Below the pieces are notes generated by a model, which worked only from the letters and a program-made list of their open reading frames with translations, was not told the DNA's origin and did no database searches. 44,808 nt of DNA from Reyranella massiliensis 521 (GTDB taxonomy: Bacteria; Pseudomonadota; Alphaproteobacteria; Reyranellales; Reyranellaceae). A program made the translations under genes and the position numbers. This document shows, in pieces, positions 36,466-44,733 of the stretch. Each line of letters opens with the position of its first letter. Position 1 is the stretch's first letter. Location of the stretch: NCBI GenBank assembly GCA_945862125.1, contig CAMAYC010000030.1, positions 1 through 44,808 of the forward strand, given 5' to 3'.

Positions 36466-37332
36466 TTAAAGGGACTCGGCCGGCCGGCTGCCCGTGAGGA
36501 TCTCGATCATTGGATCGCGCAGGCCGGCATTGCTGGCCAGGATCGAGGCGCCGCCCAGGACGTAGGGGTTGCCCGAGATGTCGCCCACGAAGCCGCCGGC
36601 TTCGCGCACCAGCAGAAGGCCGGCGGCAACGTCCCAGGGCGCCAAGCCGAACTCGAAGAACGCGTCGTAGCGTCCGGCGGCCACGAAGGCGAGGTCGAGC
36701 GCAGCAGCGCCCCAGCGGCGGACGCCCGCGGTACGCTCGGTCACGGCAGCGAGCTTGGCGTGATAGTCGGCGTGACCGCCCTTGCCGATGTGGGGGATGC
36801 CGGTGCCGACAAGGGCGCGCGCGGGGTCCTTGCGGCCGGAGACGCGGAGCCGGCGCGAACGGGCGGCCGGCGTGTCGATGAAGGCGCCGCTGCCCTTCTC
36901 GGCCCAGAACAACTCGTCGGAGATCGGCTGGTAGATGACCGCCGCGAACATCTCGCCGTCGCGCTCCAGGCCGATTGAAATAGCGAAATGCGGCACGCCG
37001 TGGAGGAAGTTGGTGGTGCCGTCGAGTGGGTCAACGATCCAGCGGTTGCGACCGTCGCCCTTGGTCTCGCGGCTCTCCTCGCCGAGAAAGCCGTACTCCG
37101 GCCGCGTCTTCAACAGCTCGGCGCGCAGCACGCGCTCGGCCTTGATGTCGGCATGGCTGACGAAATCGCCCGGTCCCTTTTCCGAGACCTGCAGGTTCTC
37201 GACCTCGCCGAAATCGCGCTTCAGGTTCTTGGCGGCGGCAAAGGCGGCGCGGATCATCACGGTGACGGTGGCCGAGCGCGGTGCCAGCGACCGGCGCTCG
37301 GGCGGGCCCGAACGCTCGCGGCCTGGCGCCAT
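36466..37332 (-). CDS. Inositol monophosphatase family protein
   Basis: This phosphatase of about 288 residues is of the SuhB/IMPase type, Mg-dependent and cytosolic. The metal motifs are GFLGEESRE, IVDPLDGTTNFLHGVPHF and APWDVAAG. A family-typical N-terminal helix (AAFAAAKNLKRDFGEVENLQVSEKGPGDFVS) is present. The start is uncertain. ATG 37332 gives a short arginine-rich leader before LAPRSATVTVMIRAA. The frame stays open to an ATG at 37449 inside the EF-P gene, and that extension is very rich in R, D and P and probably not translated. No clear ribosome-binding site decides it. It lies 85 bases downstream of efp, a neighbourhood seen in other alphaproteobacteria. Confidence 0.88.
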   Translation of the reverse strand: MAPGRERSGPPERRSLAPRSATVTVMIRAAFAAAKNLKRDFGEVENLQVSEKGPGDFVSHADIKAERVLRAELLKTRPEYGFLGEESRETKGDGRNRWIVDPLDGTTNFLHGVPHFAISIGLERDGEMFAAVIYQPISDELFWAEKGSGAFIDTPAARSRRLRVSGRKDPARALVGTGIPHIGKGGHADYHAKLAAVTERTAGVRRWGAAALDLAFVAAGRYDAFFEFGLAPWDVAAGLLLVREAGGFVGDISGNPYVLGGASILASNAGLRDPMIEILTGSRPAESL

Positions 37333-37417
37333 CGGGGCGCGGCCGATGCGCGCAACGGGACGATCGCCTAGCGGGCGGTCTCTGGGGGGGCGATCGGTGG
37401 GAAGGGCCACGGTCTGA

Positions 37418-37987
37418 TCAGTCCTTGGCGCGTTCCATGTAGCTGCCATCCTCGGTGTTGATCACAAGGCGCGTGCCGACGCCGATGTGCGGCGGCACCA
37501 TCACGCGGATGCCGCCCTCGACGACCGCGGGCTTGTACGACGAAGAGGCCGACTGGCCCTTGACCACGGCATCGGCCTCGATGACGGCGAGCGTCACGGA
37601 CTTGGGCAACTCGATGCCCACCGGTGTGCCTTCGTAGAGCGAGACCGCCACTTCCATGCCGTCCTGGAGAAAGCGCGCGAGATCGGCGTCGAGCACGTCG
37701 GCGCCAACCACCAGCTGCTCGAAGTTTTCCTTGTCCATGAAGGTGTAGCCGTTCTCGTCCTTGAACAGGAAGGTGCACTCGCGATCGTCGATATGGACAT
37801 GCTCGATCGTTTCGCCGGAGCGGAAGCGTTCCTGCAGCTTGTTGCCCTCGCGCAGTGCCTTGGCTTCGATGGCCACGAACGCGCCGCCCTTGCCGGGGCT
37901 GATGTGCTCGACCTTGGACGCAATCCAGAGCTTGCCGTTGTATTCGATGACGTTGCCGGCACGAATGGAATTGACGGGAACTTTCAT
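37418..37987 (-). CDS. efp: Translation elongation factor P
   Basis: This 189-residue factor rescues ribosomes stalled on polyproline stretches. The three beta-barrel domains run in family order: KVPVNSIRAGNVIEYNGK, the domain I loop SPGKGGAF with K33 at the tip, TFMDKENFEQLVVGADVL, and the C-terminal block PPHIGVGTRLVINTEDGSY. The lysine at the loop tip is the residue beta-lysylated by EpmA, whose gene is 0.5 kb away on the other strand. The window encodes proline-rich proteins, such as the OmpA-like one, that could depend on it (inference). The ATG at 37987 is unambiguous from the family N-terminus. Confidence 0.97.
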   Translation of the reverse strand: MKVPVNSIRAGNVIEYNGKLWIASKVEHISPGKGGAFVAIEAKALREGNKLQERFRSGETIEHVHIDDRECTFLFKDENGYTFMDKENFEQLVVGADVLDADLARFLQDGMEVAVSLYEGTPVGIELPKSVTLAVIEADAVVKGQSASSSYKPAVVEGGIRVMVPPHIGVGTRLVINTEDGSYMERAKD

Positions 37988-38081
37988 GGGCTTACCGGGG
38001 TCTCGTCGAGGTTCGGATGAATGGAATTCGGCCTCGTCCGCGGGGCGCGGGCCGAGGCCGACGGGCGGCCTTCTATCAAAG

Positions 38082-38096
38082 GCGGCCGCTGGCCGC
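38082..38096 (-). terminator. Possible weak terminator after the YjbR-like gene
   Basis: GCGGCC (38082-38087) and GGCCGC (38091-38096) form a perfect 6-bp stem with a 3-base loop. Read leftward it is followed by CCTTTGATAG, only a short T-run. It lies between the YjbR-like gene and efp, both leftward, in a 137-base gap with no other feature. Confidence 0.25.
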
Positions 38097-38124
38097 AACC
38101 GGGCCTCCGAGGCGGACGGGGCCT

Positions 38125-38475
38125 TCAGAGGCCGAGTTCGACCTGCTTCTTCTTGGGCAGCGCCGCGGCGATCACGGCATGGGCGCGCTTGAGATAGGCC
38201 CTGGTCTCGGCCGGCGTCAGGATCCTGGGGTCGTCGAGTGCCACCCACTTGGCGCGCGCCAGGTAGGGTGCGGGGCGGAAGCCTTCGGAGCGGCTGAGCG
38301 CGTCGTAGTGCTCGGGCGGGCACTTGAAGCAGACCCGGCCGACCGAATGGTCGGGCGGCGCGATCAGGCAGAACATCTTGCCGCCGACCTTGAAGACGAT
38401 GACTCCCTCCCATTGCACGGTGCGGGTCGCGGCGGGCAACTTGCTGCAAAAGGCGTCGATCTGTTTGGGGGTCAT
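38125..38475 (-). CDS. MmcQ/YjbR family protein
   Basis: This 116-residue small cytosolic protein belongs to the YjbR fold. Typical features are VQWEGVIVFKVGGKMFCLIAPP near residues 20-41, VCFKCPPEHYDALSRSEGFRPAPYLARAKWVALDD in the middle, and a C-terminal helix ending in a lysine-rich tail. Family members have a MmcQ-like DNA-binding annotation, but no verified function. It lies upstream of efp in the same direction and 47 bases from the divergent epmA gene. Confidence 0.85.
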   Translation of the reverse strand: MTPKQIDAFCSKLPAATRTVQWEGVIVFKVGGKMFCLIAPPDHSVGRVCFKCPPEHYDALSRSEGFRPAPYLARAKWVALDDPRILTPAETRAYLKRAHAVIAAALPKKKQVELGL

Positions 38476-38522
38476 CGCGGCCCTACCCTACACGTCGTCC
38501 ACGCCGCATGCGATGGTCGGGC

Positions 38523-39518
38523 ATGACCGAATGGCGACCCGACAAGCTCAGCCGACGCCTGCCTCATCTCGATGCGCGCGCGCGCCTCCAGGCGGCGCTT
38601 CGGCAGTGGTTCGCGTCCGAGAGCTTCGTCGAGGTCGAGACGCCGATCCTGCAGGTGGCGCCCGGCGCCGAAGTCCATCTCACAGGCTTCGCCACGGAAT
38701 GGGAACTGCCCGATGGCGAGGAGCGCGAACGCTGGCTGCACAGCTCGCCCGAGTTCGCGATGAAGAAGCTTCTGGCGGGCGGCATCCCCAGACTGTTCCA
38801 GTTCGCGCGCGTGTTCCGCAACGCCGAGGGCTCCGCACTCCATCATCCCGAGTTCACCATGCTGGAATGGTATCGCGCCGGGGTGGGCTACGAGACGATC
38901 ATGGCCGACTGCGCGGCGCTGCTGGCGCTCACCGGCGTCGACGAGCTGCGCTGGCAGGATCATCGCTGCGATCCCCGGGCCGAGCCCGAGCGTCTGACCG
39001 TGGCCGATGCATTTAAGCGCCATGCCGGCGTCGACTTGTTCTCGACGGTCGGCAGTGCTGAAAAACTCTCCCATGCTTCGGGCGTGGCGATGCATGCCGG
39101 CGACAGCTGGGATGACGTCTTCTTCCGCGTCATGTTCGAGAAGATCGAGAAACGGCTCGGCATGGGGCGGCCGACCATCCTCTGCGAATACCCGATCGCG
39201 ATGGCGGCGCTGGCCCGCGCCAAGCCCGGCGATCCGCGGGTGGCCGAGCGCTTCGAGCTCTATGCCTGCGGCGTCGAACTCGCCAATGCCTTCGGCGAGC
39301 TGACCGATCCGGCGATCCAGAGGACGCGGCTGCAGGCGGACATGGACGAGAAGGAACGGCTCTATGGCCTGCGCTGGCCGGTCGACGGCGATTTCCTGGC
39401 GGCGCTCGATCACGGATTGCCGGATTGTGCCGGGATTGCGCTCGGCTTCGACCGGCTGGTCATGCTGGCCACCGGCGCATCGCACATAGAAGACGTGCTG
39501 TGGCTACCGGTCCGCTGA
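38523..39518 (+). CDS. epmA: EF-P lysine aminoacylase (EpmA/PoxA/GenX)
   Basis: This 331-residue class II lysyl-tRNA-synthetase paralogue lacks the tRNA-binding N-domain and attaches beta-lysine (or lysine) to EF-P. Motif 1 lies near [19 protein letters not shown], motif 2 is [28 protein letters not shown], and motif 3 is [34 protein letters not shown] binds lysine. ATG 38523 gives the usual N-terminus; ATGs at 38508 and 38513 are alternatives. Its last 15 bases overlap the convergent thiE gene. EpmB, the lysine aminomutase, is not in the window. Confidence 0.94.
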   Translation: MTEWRPDKLSRRLPHLDARARLQAALRQWFASESFVEVETPILQVAPGAEVHLTGFATEWELPDGEERERWLHSSPEFAMKKLLAGGIPRLFQFARVFRNAEGSALHHPEFTMLEWYRAGVGYETIMADCAALLALTGVDELRWQDHRCDPRAEPERLTVADAFKRHAGVDLFSTVGSAEKLSHASGVAMHAGDSWDDVFFRVMFEKIEKRLGMGRPTILCEYPIAMAALARAKPGDPRVAERFELYACGVELANAFGELTDPAIQRTRLQADMDEKERLYGLRWPVDGDFLAALDHGLPDCAGIALGFDRLVMLATGASHIEDVLWLPVR

Positions 39519-40136
39519 AAAGATCTCGTTGAAGGCGCGGACGGCCGCTTCCGGACCGTCCTTGTGGTTCCAGACGCCGCCGGCGACGGCCAGGAAGTCG
39601 GCGCCGGCCGCGATCACCTGTTGGCAGTTCTCGACCGTGATGCCGCCGATCGCCACGCAGGGGATCTCGAACAGCTGGCTCCACCATTCGATGATTTCCA
39701 GAGAAGCCGGTGTGGTGACGGTCTTCGTACTGGAAGGAAAGAAGGCGCCGAAAGCCACGTAATCGGCACCGGCTTCGCCCGCCGTCATGGCGAGGTCCCG
39801 CGAGGCCTGGCAGGTAACGCCGATCTGCCGCTGGGGGCCCACGATGCGCCGCGCCTCGGCATAGGACATGTCGCCCTGGCCGATGTGCACGCCATCGCAG
39901 TCGAGCTTGGCCGCCAGATCGGGCCGGTCGTTCAGGATGAAGGCCACGTCGCGTTGCTGGCAGATCGGCCGCAGCGTGTCGGCGGCGCGGGCGATCGCGT
40001 CGTCGGCCACGTCCTTCAGGCGAAGCTGGAAGGCGGCGACGTCACCGCCGTCGAGCGCCGCGCGCAGATTGTCGGCGAAAATCGACGGATGCTCGAGGCG
40101 CTCGGGCGAGATGAGGTAGAGGCGAGTTGCGGTCAT
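39504..40136 (-). CDS. thiE: Thiamine-phosphate synthase (ThiE-like)
   Basis: This 210-residue TIM-barrel enzyme couples the thiazole and pyrimidine phosphates to thiamine phosphate. Family blocks visible are [36 protein letters not shown] (phosphate and metal site), [14 protein letters not shown] and [31 protein letters not shown] TenI-type regulator is an alternative, but the STKT and DGVHIGQ motifs favour synthase activity. It overlaps the end of epmA by 15 bases. Its neighbour in many alphaproteobacteria is the class I aldolase gene, which here lies beyond an inserted gene. Confidence 0.88.
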   Translation of the reverse strand: MTATRLYLISPERLEHPSIFADNLRAALDGGDVAAFQLRLKDVADDAIARAADTLRPICQQRDVAFILNDRPDLAAKLDCDGVHIGQGDMSYAEARRIVGPQRQIGVTCQASRDLAMTAGEAGADYVAFGAFFPSSTKTVTTPASLEIIEWWSQLFEIPCVAIGGITVENCQQVIAAGADFLAVAGGVWNHKDGPEAAVRAFNEIFSADR

Positions 40137-40268
40137 CTGATGCGGCCATGGTTTATGCGGTCCTTGGGATGACGTCGAGTCGGCCCGGCGCGGCGATTCC
40201 GCCGGAAACTTGTCGTTGTCCGGCCTCTTGGGATGGTTTAATTGCGCCCAACTGCCGAGCGGGTAATC

Positions 40269-41327
40269 GTGAAAAAAGCCAAACCGATGAAGACTGCCTT
40301 GCTGGTGTTGGCATCAACGATCGCAAGCCTGCTTCTGGGACTCTGGATCGCGGCTTATTTGACCGTCCCGGGCATCGCGATGTCGGTCGAGGGCGATCCG
40401 CTGGTGATCTACGATCCCGAAATCGGCGCGATTCCCAATCCCAGCTCCCACAACAGGCGCATCTATCCGGCGATCAAGGACCGCAAGGCCTTCGCCTTCG
40501 ACGTCTACACCAACGATCGCGGCGCCCGCGTCGACGGGCCTGGCCAGCGAAGCCCGGCCCGCGTCGATATCCTCACGCTGGGCGATTCGTTCACCTGGGG
40601 CTATGCGCTGGAAAATCCCCAGACCTACGCCGCCACGGTGGGAGGGGAACTCGGGGCGAGCGTGTCGAACCTCGCCATGGCCAGCTACGGCACCACGCAG
40701 GGGCTGCAGATCCTGCGGCGCAACCGCGACCTCGCCCCCAAGCTGGTTGTCTACGGCATGATCGCCCACCATTTCGAGCGCAACGTCATGCCGTGCGCGC
40801 CTTCTTACTATCCGTTCTGCCTCGACGTTTCCCATGTCGTGGAGGACGGCCAAGGCAGCGGGCAGGACAAGCAGCGGATCGCGCGGCCGTGGAGCAACGG
40901 CGTCAAGCGCTTGCAGCAGCAGCTCACCGGCAACAGTTACAATCCGGTCCGCTGGCTGACCCACGGCATCGACGTCATCGAAGGCCGGATCGAATATGCG
41001 CGGGCCACGTTCGACGAGGCCGACGAGGCCCGTAAGGACCGCGCCATGGGGTTCCTGTTGCGCGAGATGGAGCGCACCGCGGCCGAGATGAATACCCGGC
41101 TGCTGGTCGTCTACCTGCCCACGAATTATTGGGGACCGCCAAACGGCCTGGCCAAGGTCATTGGCAACATCAAGTTGCTCGACCTGACCGAAGCCTTCCA
41201 TCGCAACCGGGAAGCGGGCGGGCCCAATCCCTACATCGTCGGCGACGGCCATCCGAGCGCCGCCGGCAACGCGCTGATCGCCAGCGAGATTTCCAAGTAC
41301 ATTCGCCGCGAGGGACTGCTCAAGTAG
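40269..41327 (+). CDS. Membrane-anchored SGNH/GDSL hydrolase-like protein
   Basis: This 352-residue protein has a basic N-terminus and one helix (about 10-30, [21 protein letters not shown]), then an extracytoplasmic domain. [19 protein letters not shown] carries the nucleophilic serine of block I, and [15 protein letters not shown] carries the Asp-x-x-His of block V. The overall pattern matches SGNH hydrolases and the related acetyl-transfer/esterase proteins of polysaccharide systems. The substrate is unknown; no acyltransferase gene is adjacent. The start is uncertain among TTG 40242, GTG 40269 and ATG 40287; I took GTG 40269, which keeps positive charges before the helix. It lies rightward between two leftward genes (thiE and aldolase). 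Confidence 0.8.
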   Translation: MKKAKPMKTALLVLASTIASLLLGLWIAAYLTVPGIAMSVEGDPLVIYDPEIGAIPNPSSHNRRIYPAIKDRKAFAFDVYTNDRGARVDGPGQRSPARVDILTLGDSFTWGYALENPQTYAATVGGELGASVSNLAMASYGTTQGLQILRRNRDLAPKLVVYGMIAHHFERNVMPCAPSYYPFCLDVSHVVEDGQGSGQDKQRIARPWSNGVKRLQQQLTGNSYNPVRWLTHGIDVIEGRIEYARATFDEADEARKDRAMGFLLREMERTAAEMNTRLLVVYLPTNYWGPPNGLAKVIGNIKLLDLTEAFHRNREAGGPNPYIVGDGHPSAAGNALIASEISKYIRREGLLK

Positions 41328-41349
41328 CTGCGGGCACGCGCCCGCAGCT
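41326..41349. terminator. Hairpin between convergent genes, overlapping the upstream stop codon
   Basis: AGCTGCGGGC (41326-41335) and GCCCGCAGCT (41340-41349) form a perfect 10-bp stem with an ACGC loop. The left arm begins inside the TAG stop of the SGNH gene, and the aldolase gene ends at 41365 from the other side. The U-tract is poor in both directions, so it may stabilise 3' ends or work only partly as a bidirectional terminator. Confidence 0.5.
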
Positions 41350-41364
41350 TCTGGAGTCCGTTCG

Positions 41365-42285
41365 CTACATCTTGCCCTGGTAGATGCCGACGATCTTGTC
41401 GAGCATGTCGAGCGCGTCGGCGCGCGGGCGCTGGAAGGTGTTGCGGCCGATGATCGAGCCGTTGGCGCCGCCGTCGCGCAGGCCGCGGATCTCGGTGAAG
41501 AGACCTTCCAGGTCCTTCGCCTCGCCGCCGGAGAAGACGACAATGCGGCGACCGTTGAAGCAGGCCTGCACGACATGCTTGATGCGCGCGGCCAGCGTCG
41601 AGGTGTCGACCTTGGCCTTCTCGTAGGCGGCCTTGGCTTCGGGCTGCCACAGCACGTTGGTCGGCGGCTTCACCTTGATGATGTGGGCGCCTAGCAGGGC
41701 CGCCATGTGGGCGGCGTAGGCGCAGACGTCGAGCGCGGTTTCGCCCGCCTTGTCGAGCTTGCCGCCGCGCGGGTACGACCACATGACGACGGCGAGTCCG
41801 ACCGATTTGGCCTCCTCCGCCATCTCGCGGATCTCTTCCATCAGGTCGTACTGCGATTCGGAACCCGGATAGATCGTGAAGCCGATCGCCGAGCAGCCGA
41901 GCTTCAGCGCATCCATCACAGAGCCGGTGACGGCCTGGTCCTTGTTGGTCGACAGCGAGTTGGCCGAATTGACCTTGAGGATGGTCGGGATCGCGCCGGC
42001 GAAGGTATCGGCGCCGGCCTCGAGCGGACCCAGCGGGGCGGCATAGGCATTCAGCCCCGCATCGACGGCGAGCTGGTAATGATAGTGCGGATCGTAGGCA
42101 TCGGGATTGGGCGCGAAGGAGCGGGCGGGGCCGTGCTCGAAGCCCTGGTCGACAGGGAGGATCACCATCTTGCCCGAGCCGCCCAGGCGGCCGTGCATCA
42201 GGATGCGTGCGAGATTGCCCTTGGTGCCGGGATTGTCGCTCTCGTAGTTGTCGAGGATCTTCTTGACGGTACGGGTGATCTTCAC
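41365..42285 (-). CDS. Class I fructose-bisphosphate aldolase (DhnA/FbaB type)
   Basis: This 306-residue Schiff-base aldolase splits fructose 1,6-bisphosphate in glycolysis or makes it in gluconeogenesis. Visible blocks are MVILPVDQGFEHGPARSFAPN, CSAIGFTIYPGSESQYDLMEEI, AHIIKVKPPTNV with the Schiff-base lysine region, RRIVVFSGGEAKD and GANGSIIGRNTFQRP. The start is GTG 42285, supported by GGGAG at 42297-42293; the frame is open far upstream but that part is antisense to the transporter gene. It is divergent from an MFS transporter over 210 bases. Confidence 0.93.
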   Translation of the reverse strand: MKITRTVKKILDNYESDNPGTKGNLARILMHGRLGGSGKMVILPVDQGFEHGPARSFAPNPDAYDPHYHYQLAVDAGLNAYAAPLGPLEAGADTFAGAIPTILKVNSANSLSTNKDQAVTGSVMDALKLGCSAIGFTIYPGSESQYDLMEEIREMAEEAKSVGLAVVMWSYPRGGKLDKAGETALDVCAYAAHMAALLGAHIIKVKPPTNVLWQPEAKAAYEKAKVDTSTLAARIKHVVQACFNGRRIVVFSGGEAKDLEGLFTEIRGLRDGGANGSIIGRNTFQRPRADALDMLDKIVGIYQGKM

Positions 42286-42292
42286 GTCCGGG

Positions 42293-42297
42293 CTCCC
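42293..42297 (-). promoter_or_regulatory. Ribosome-binding site that fixes the aldolase start
   Basis: GGGAG on the minus strand lies 7 bases before the GTG at 42285. It supports this GTG over in-frame starts farther upstream. Confidence 0.65.
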
Positions 42298-42370
42298 ATT
42301 TGGTCGACTTTGCCTGACTGCGCCGGTGATAGCGGTGCCGGAGTGCCGGTTCAAGCCCCGCAGGGTCCTG

Positions 42371-42407
42371 CTAGCTGCCCCACTACCTGCCCCGACTATC
42401 TGCCACG
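42371..42407. repeat. Three short direct repeats in the aldolase-transporter gap
   Basis: Three units of 12, 13 and 12 bases (42371-42382, 42383-42395, 42396-42407) share the pattern CTAnCTGCC followed by a C/A-rich end. They lie in the divergent gap of 210 bases between the aldolase and MFS genes. They may be binding sites for a regulator of either gene, or a chance micro-duplication. The rest of the gap shows no gene and no convincing promoter. Confidence 0.4.
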
Positions 42408-42482
42408 TCGTTGACCCCGGGACGGAGCTGTGGACAGGTTGAGACCGCCCCTCCGGGCCACAACGCGGCTGGCGAAACGGAT

Positions 42483-42490
42483 AAAGGAAG
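42483..42490 (+). promoter_or_regulatory. Ribosome-binding site that fixes the MFS transporter start
   Basis: AAAGGAAG lies 5 bases before GTG 42496. This favours that start over the GTG at 42430, which has no such site and would add 22 polar residues before the first helix. Confidence 0.7.
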
Positions 42491-42495
42491 TATCG

Positions 42496-43806
42496 GTGTC
42501 CCCACAATCGTCGCCAGTACCGTTTGCGGCGCGCCTGCCGTTCTTCTTCGGCTGGGTGATCATCGTGGTCGCCTTCCTGACGGTGGCGGTGAGCGTCACC
42601 ACCCGCACGGCCTTCTCGCTGATGTTCCCGCCCATCGTCGACGAGTTCGGCTGGGACCGCGGCCTCGCGGCCGGCGCCTTTTCCTTCGGCTTCCTGGTGT
42701 CCGCGGTGATCAGCCCGGTGGTCGGCCGTCTTATGGACCGGCGCGGACCGCGATTCGTGATCGAGATCGGCGTCGTGCTGACGGCGGCGGGGCTGCTGGG
42801 GGCCACGGTGATGCAGGCGCCGTGGCAGCTCTATGCGACGCTCGGCGTGCTGGTGGGCGCGGGCGCGAACTGCATGAGCTTTTCGGTGCAGTCGCAGTAT
42901 CTGCCCAACTGGTTCGTGCGCCGCCGCGCACTTGCGACCGGGATCGCCTTTTCCGGCGTCGGCGTGGGCGCGATCCTGATCCTGCCGTGGCTGCAGACGA
43001 TCATTCTGAAGGATGGCTGGCGGAGTGCCTGTTGGGCGCTCGGGCTGATGACCTTGTTGGTGTTGCTGCCGATCAATCTGATCGTGACCAAGCGGCCGCA
43101 GGATCTCGGCCTGCTGCCCGACGGCGCGAAGGAAGAAGGCGCCGCTGCGGCGCGCCGGGCAGCGGCCATCGTCGATCCGCACTGGACCGCAATCGAATGG
43201 ACGGTCACCAGGGCGATCCGCACGCACCGTTTCTGGTGGCTCTGCATCGGCTTCTTCTGCGGGGGCTATGCCTGGTACGCGGTGCAGGTGCACCAGACGA
43301 AGTACCTCGTCGAGGTCGGCTTCAGCCCGATGCAGGCGGCCTGGTCGCTCGGCCTCGTGGCGATGGTCGGCATTCCGGGCCAGATCCTGCTTGGCGCGCT
43401 GTCGGACCGCATCGGCCGCGAGATCGTCTGGAGCATCGCCGCACTGGGCTTCGCGATCTGCTACGCAGCGCTCCTGGCGCTCGCGGCCGGACCGTCAGAG
43501 CCGCTGCTCTATCTCATGGTCCTGTCGCAGGGCGTGCTGGGCTATTCCTTCACCAGCTTGATGGGCGCGGTGGTGTCAGAGATCTTCGAAGGCCCGCACT
43601 TCGGCTCGATCTTCAGCCTGCTCATGGTCTCTTTGCTGGCCGGCGGCGCGGCCGGGCCCTGGGTCACCGGCGTGCTCTACGATCGCGACGGCAGCTACAC
43701 GACGGCCTTCGCCGTGGCGCTGGGATTCAGCGTGCTGGGCGCCGCCTCGATCTGGTTCGCATCGCCCGGCAAGGTGCGGATGGTTGCCGGGCGCGCGAAA
43801 TCCTAG
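42496..43806 (+). CDS. Major facilitator superfamily transporter
   Basis: This 436-residue inner-membrane transporter has 12 predicted helices. The first begins at PFFFGWVIIVVAFLTVAV. The loop motif GRLMDRRGPRFV between helices 2 and 3 is the MFS A-motif, with its second-half counterpart GALSDRIGREIV. The sequence around TRTAFSLMFPPIVDEFGWDRG and SQYLPNWFVRRRALATGIAFSG resembles the oxalate/formate and monocarboxylate-like group. The substrate is unknown. It converges on the allantoinase-like gene with 3 bases between stops. A link to purine or carboxylate uptake is possible by position only. Confidence 0.9.
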   Translation: MSPQSSPVPFAARLPFFFGWVIIVVAFLTVAVSVTTRTAFSLMFPPIVDEFGWDRGLAAGAFSFGFLVSAVISPVVGRLMDRRGPRFVIEIGVVLTAAGLLGATVMQAPWQLYATLGVLVGAGANCMSFSVQSQYLPNWFVRRRALATGIAFSGVGVGAILILPWLQTIILKDGWRSACWALGLMTLLVLLPINLIVTKRPQDLGLLPDGAKEEGAAAARRAAAIVDPHWTAIEWTVTRAIRTHRFWWLCIGFFCGGYAWYAVQVHQTKYLVEVGFSPMQAAWSLGLVAMVGIPGQILLGALSDRIGREIVWSIAALGFAICYAALLALAAGPSEPLLYLMVLSQGVLGYSFTSLMGAVVSEIFEGPHFGSIFSLLMVSLLAGGAAGPWVTGVLYDRDGSYTTAFAVALGFSVLGAASIWFASPGKVRMVAGRAKS

Positions 43807-43809
43807 ACG

Positions 43810-44733
43810 CTACTCATTCAATCCCTTGCCCTTGTAGGGATGCGTCTTCGTCCAGTGGTTGGCGATATCCAGCCGCCGCGTCACCCACACGCCCTGCTTC
43901 TGCTGGATGTAGTCGAGCAGCCGCCAGAGGCCGGCCATGCGGCCCGGGTGGCCGATGATGCGCTGGTGCAGGCCGACCGACATCATCTTGGGCGCCGTTG
44001 CGCCCTCGGCGTAGAGCACGTCGAAGGCATCGCGGCAGAGCGTGAACCACTGCTCGGACGTCGTCATGCCGGCGGCATACTTGCCGTCATTGTTGGTGAG
44101 CGAGTAGGGGACGACCAGGTGGGGTTTGCCCTGCACGGTCTGCCAGAACGGAAGCTCGTCGCCGTAATAGTCGCTGTCGTAGGTGAAGCCTCCATGTTCG
44201 ATCAGCAGGCGGCGGGTATTCACCGACGGTCCATAGCGGCAGTACCAGCCGGCCGGCGCCGCGCCGACGGTTTCCTTGAGCGACTTCACGGCCTTGGCGA
44301 TGTGCTCGCGCTCCTCTTCTTCGCTGAGTTGGAAGTGCCGCACCCAGCGCCAGCCGTGGCAGCAGACGTCGAAGCCCGATGCGTTGATCGCGTCGGCCGC
44401 GTCGTGATTGCGCTCGAGTGCCAGCGCGCAGCCGAACACGGTCAGCGGCAGGCTGCGTTCCTGGAAGGCGCGCATGATGCGCCAGAAGCCAACCCTGGAG
44501 CCGAACTCGAACATGCCTTCGCCGGCAAGATCGCGGCCCTTCAGGCCGATCGACGAGGTAGAGGATTCCGTGAGGCCGGTTTCGGTATAGCCTTCGCCGT
44601 CCTGGACCGACGGCTCCGAGCCTTCCTCGTAGTTGACGACGAAGTTGATGGCGATGCGTGCGCCGTTCGGCCATTTCGGATCGGGCGGGTTGGCGCCGTA
44701 TCCCGTGAAATCGCGCGTTGGCTGCCAACTCAT
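43810..44733 (-). CDS. puuE: PuuE-type allantoinase / polysaccharide deacetylase family protein
   Basis: This 307-residue protein of the polysaccharide-deacetylase fold is closest to PuuE, a cofactor-independent allantoinase of purine breakdown. Marks of that group are DFTGYGANPPDPKWPNGARIAINFVVNYEEGSE at the start, FEFGSRVGFWRI, GFDVCCHGWRWVRHFQLSEEEEREHI, and NTRRLLIEHGGFTYDSDYYGDELPFW. The usual GWYTGRxSPNTRR loop reads GWYCRYGPSVNTRR here, a small deviation that could affect substrate choice. The ATG overlaps the stop of the upstream gene (ATGA), implying coupling. Chitin or peptidoglycan deacetylase is a less likely alternative, as there is no signal peptide. Confidence 0.85.
   Translation of the reverse strand: MSWQPTRDFTGYGANPPDPKWPNGARIAINFVVNYEEGSEPSVQDGEGYTETGLTESSTSSIGLKGRDLAGEGMFEFGSRVGFWRIMRAFQERSLPLTVFGCALALERNHDAADAINASGFDVCCHGWRWVRHFQLSEEEEREHIAKAVKSLKETVGAAPAGWYCRYGPSVNTRRLLIEHGGFTYDSDYYGDELPFWQTVQGKPHLVVPYSLTNNDGKYAAGMTTSEQWFTLCRDAFDVLYAEGATAPKMMSVGLHQRIIGHPGRMAGLWRLLDYIQQKQGVWVTRRLDIANHWTKTHPYKGKGLNE

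Noticed and set aside
40160..40180. TTGGGATGAC resembling one arm of the 20078 repeat
   Set aside because: Only about nine bases match and no second arm is present, so it is probably chance.
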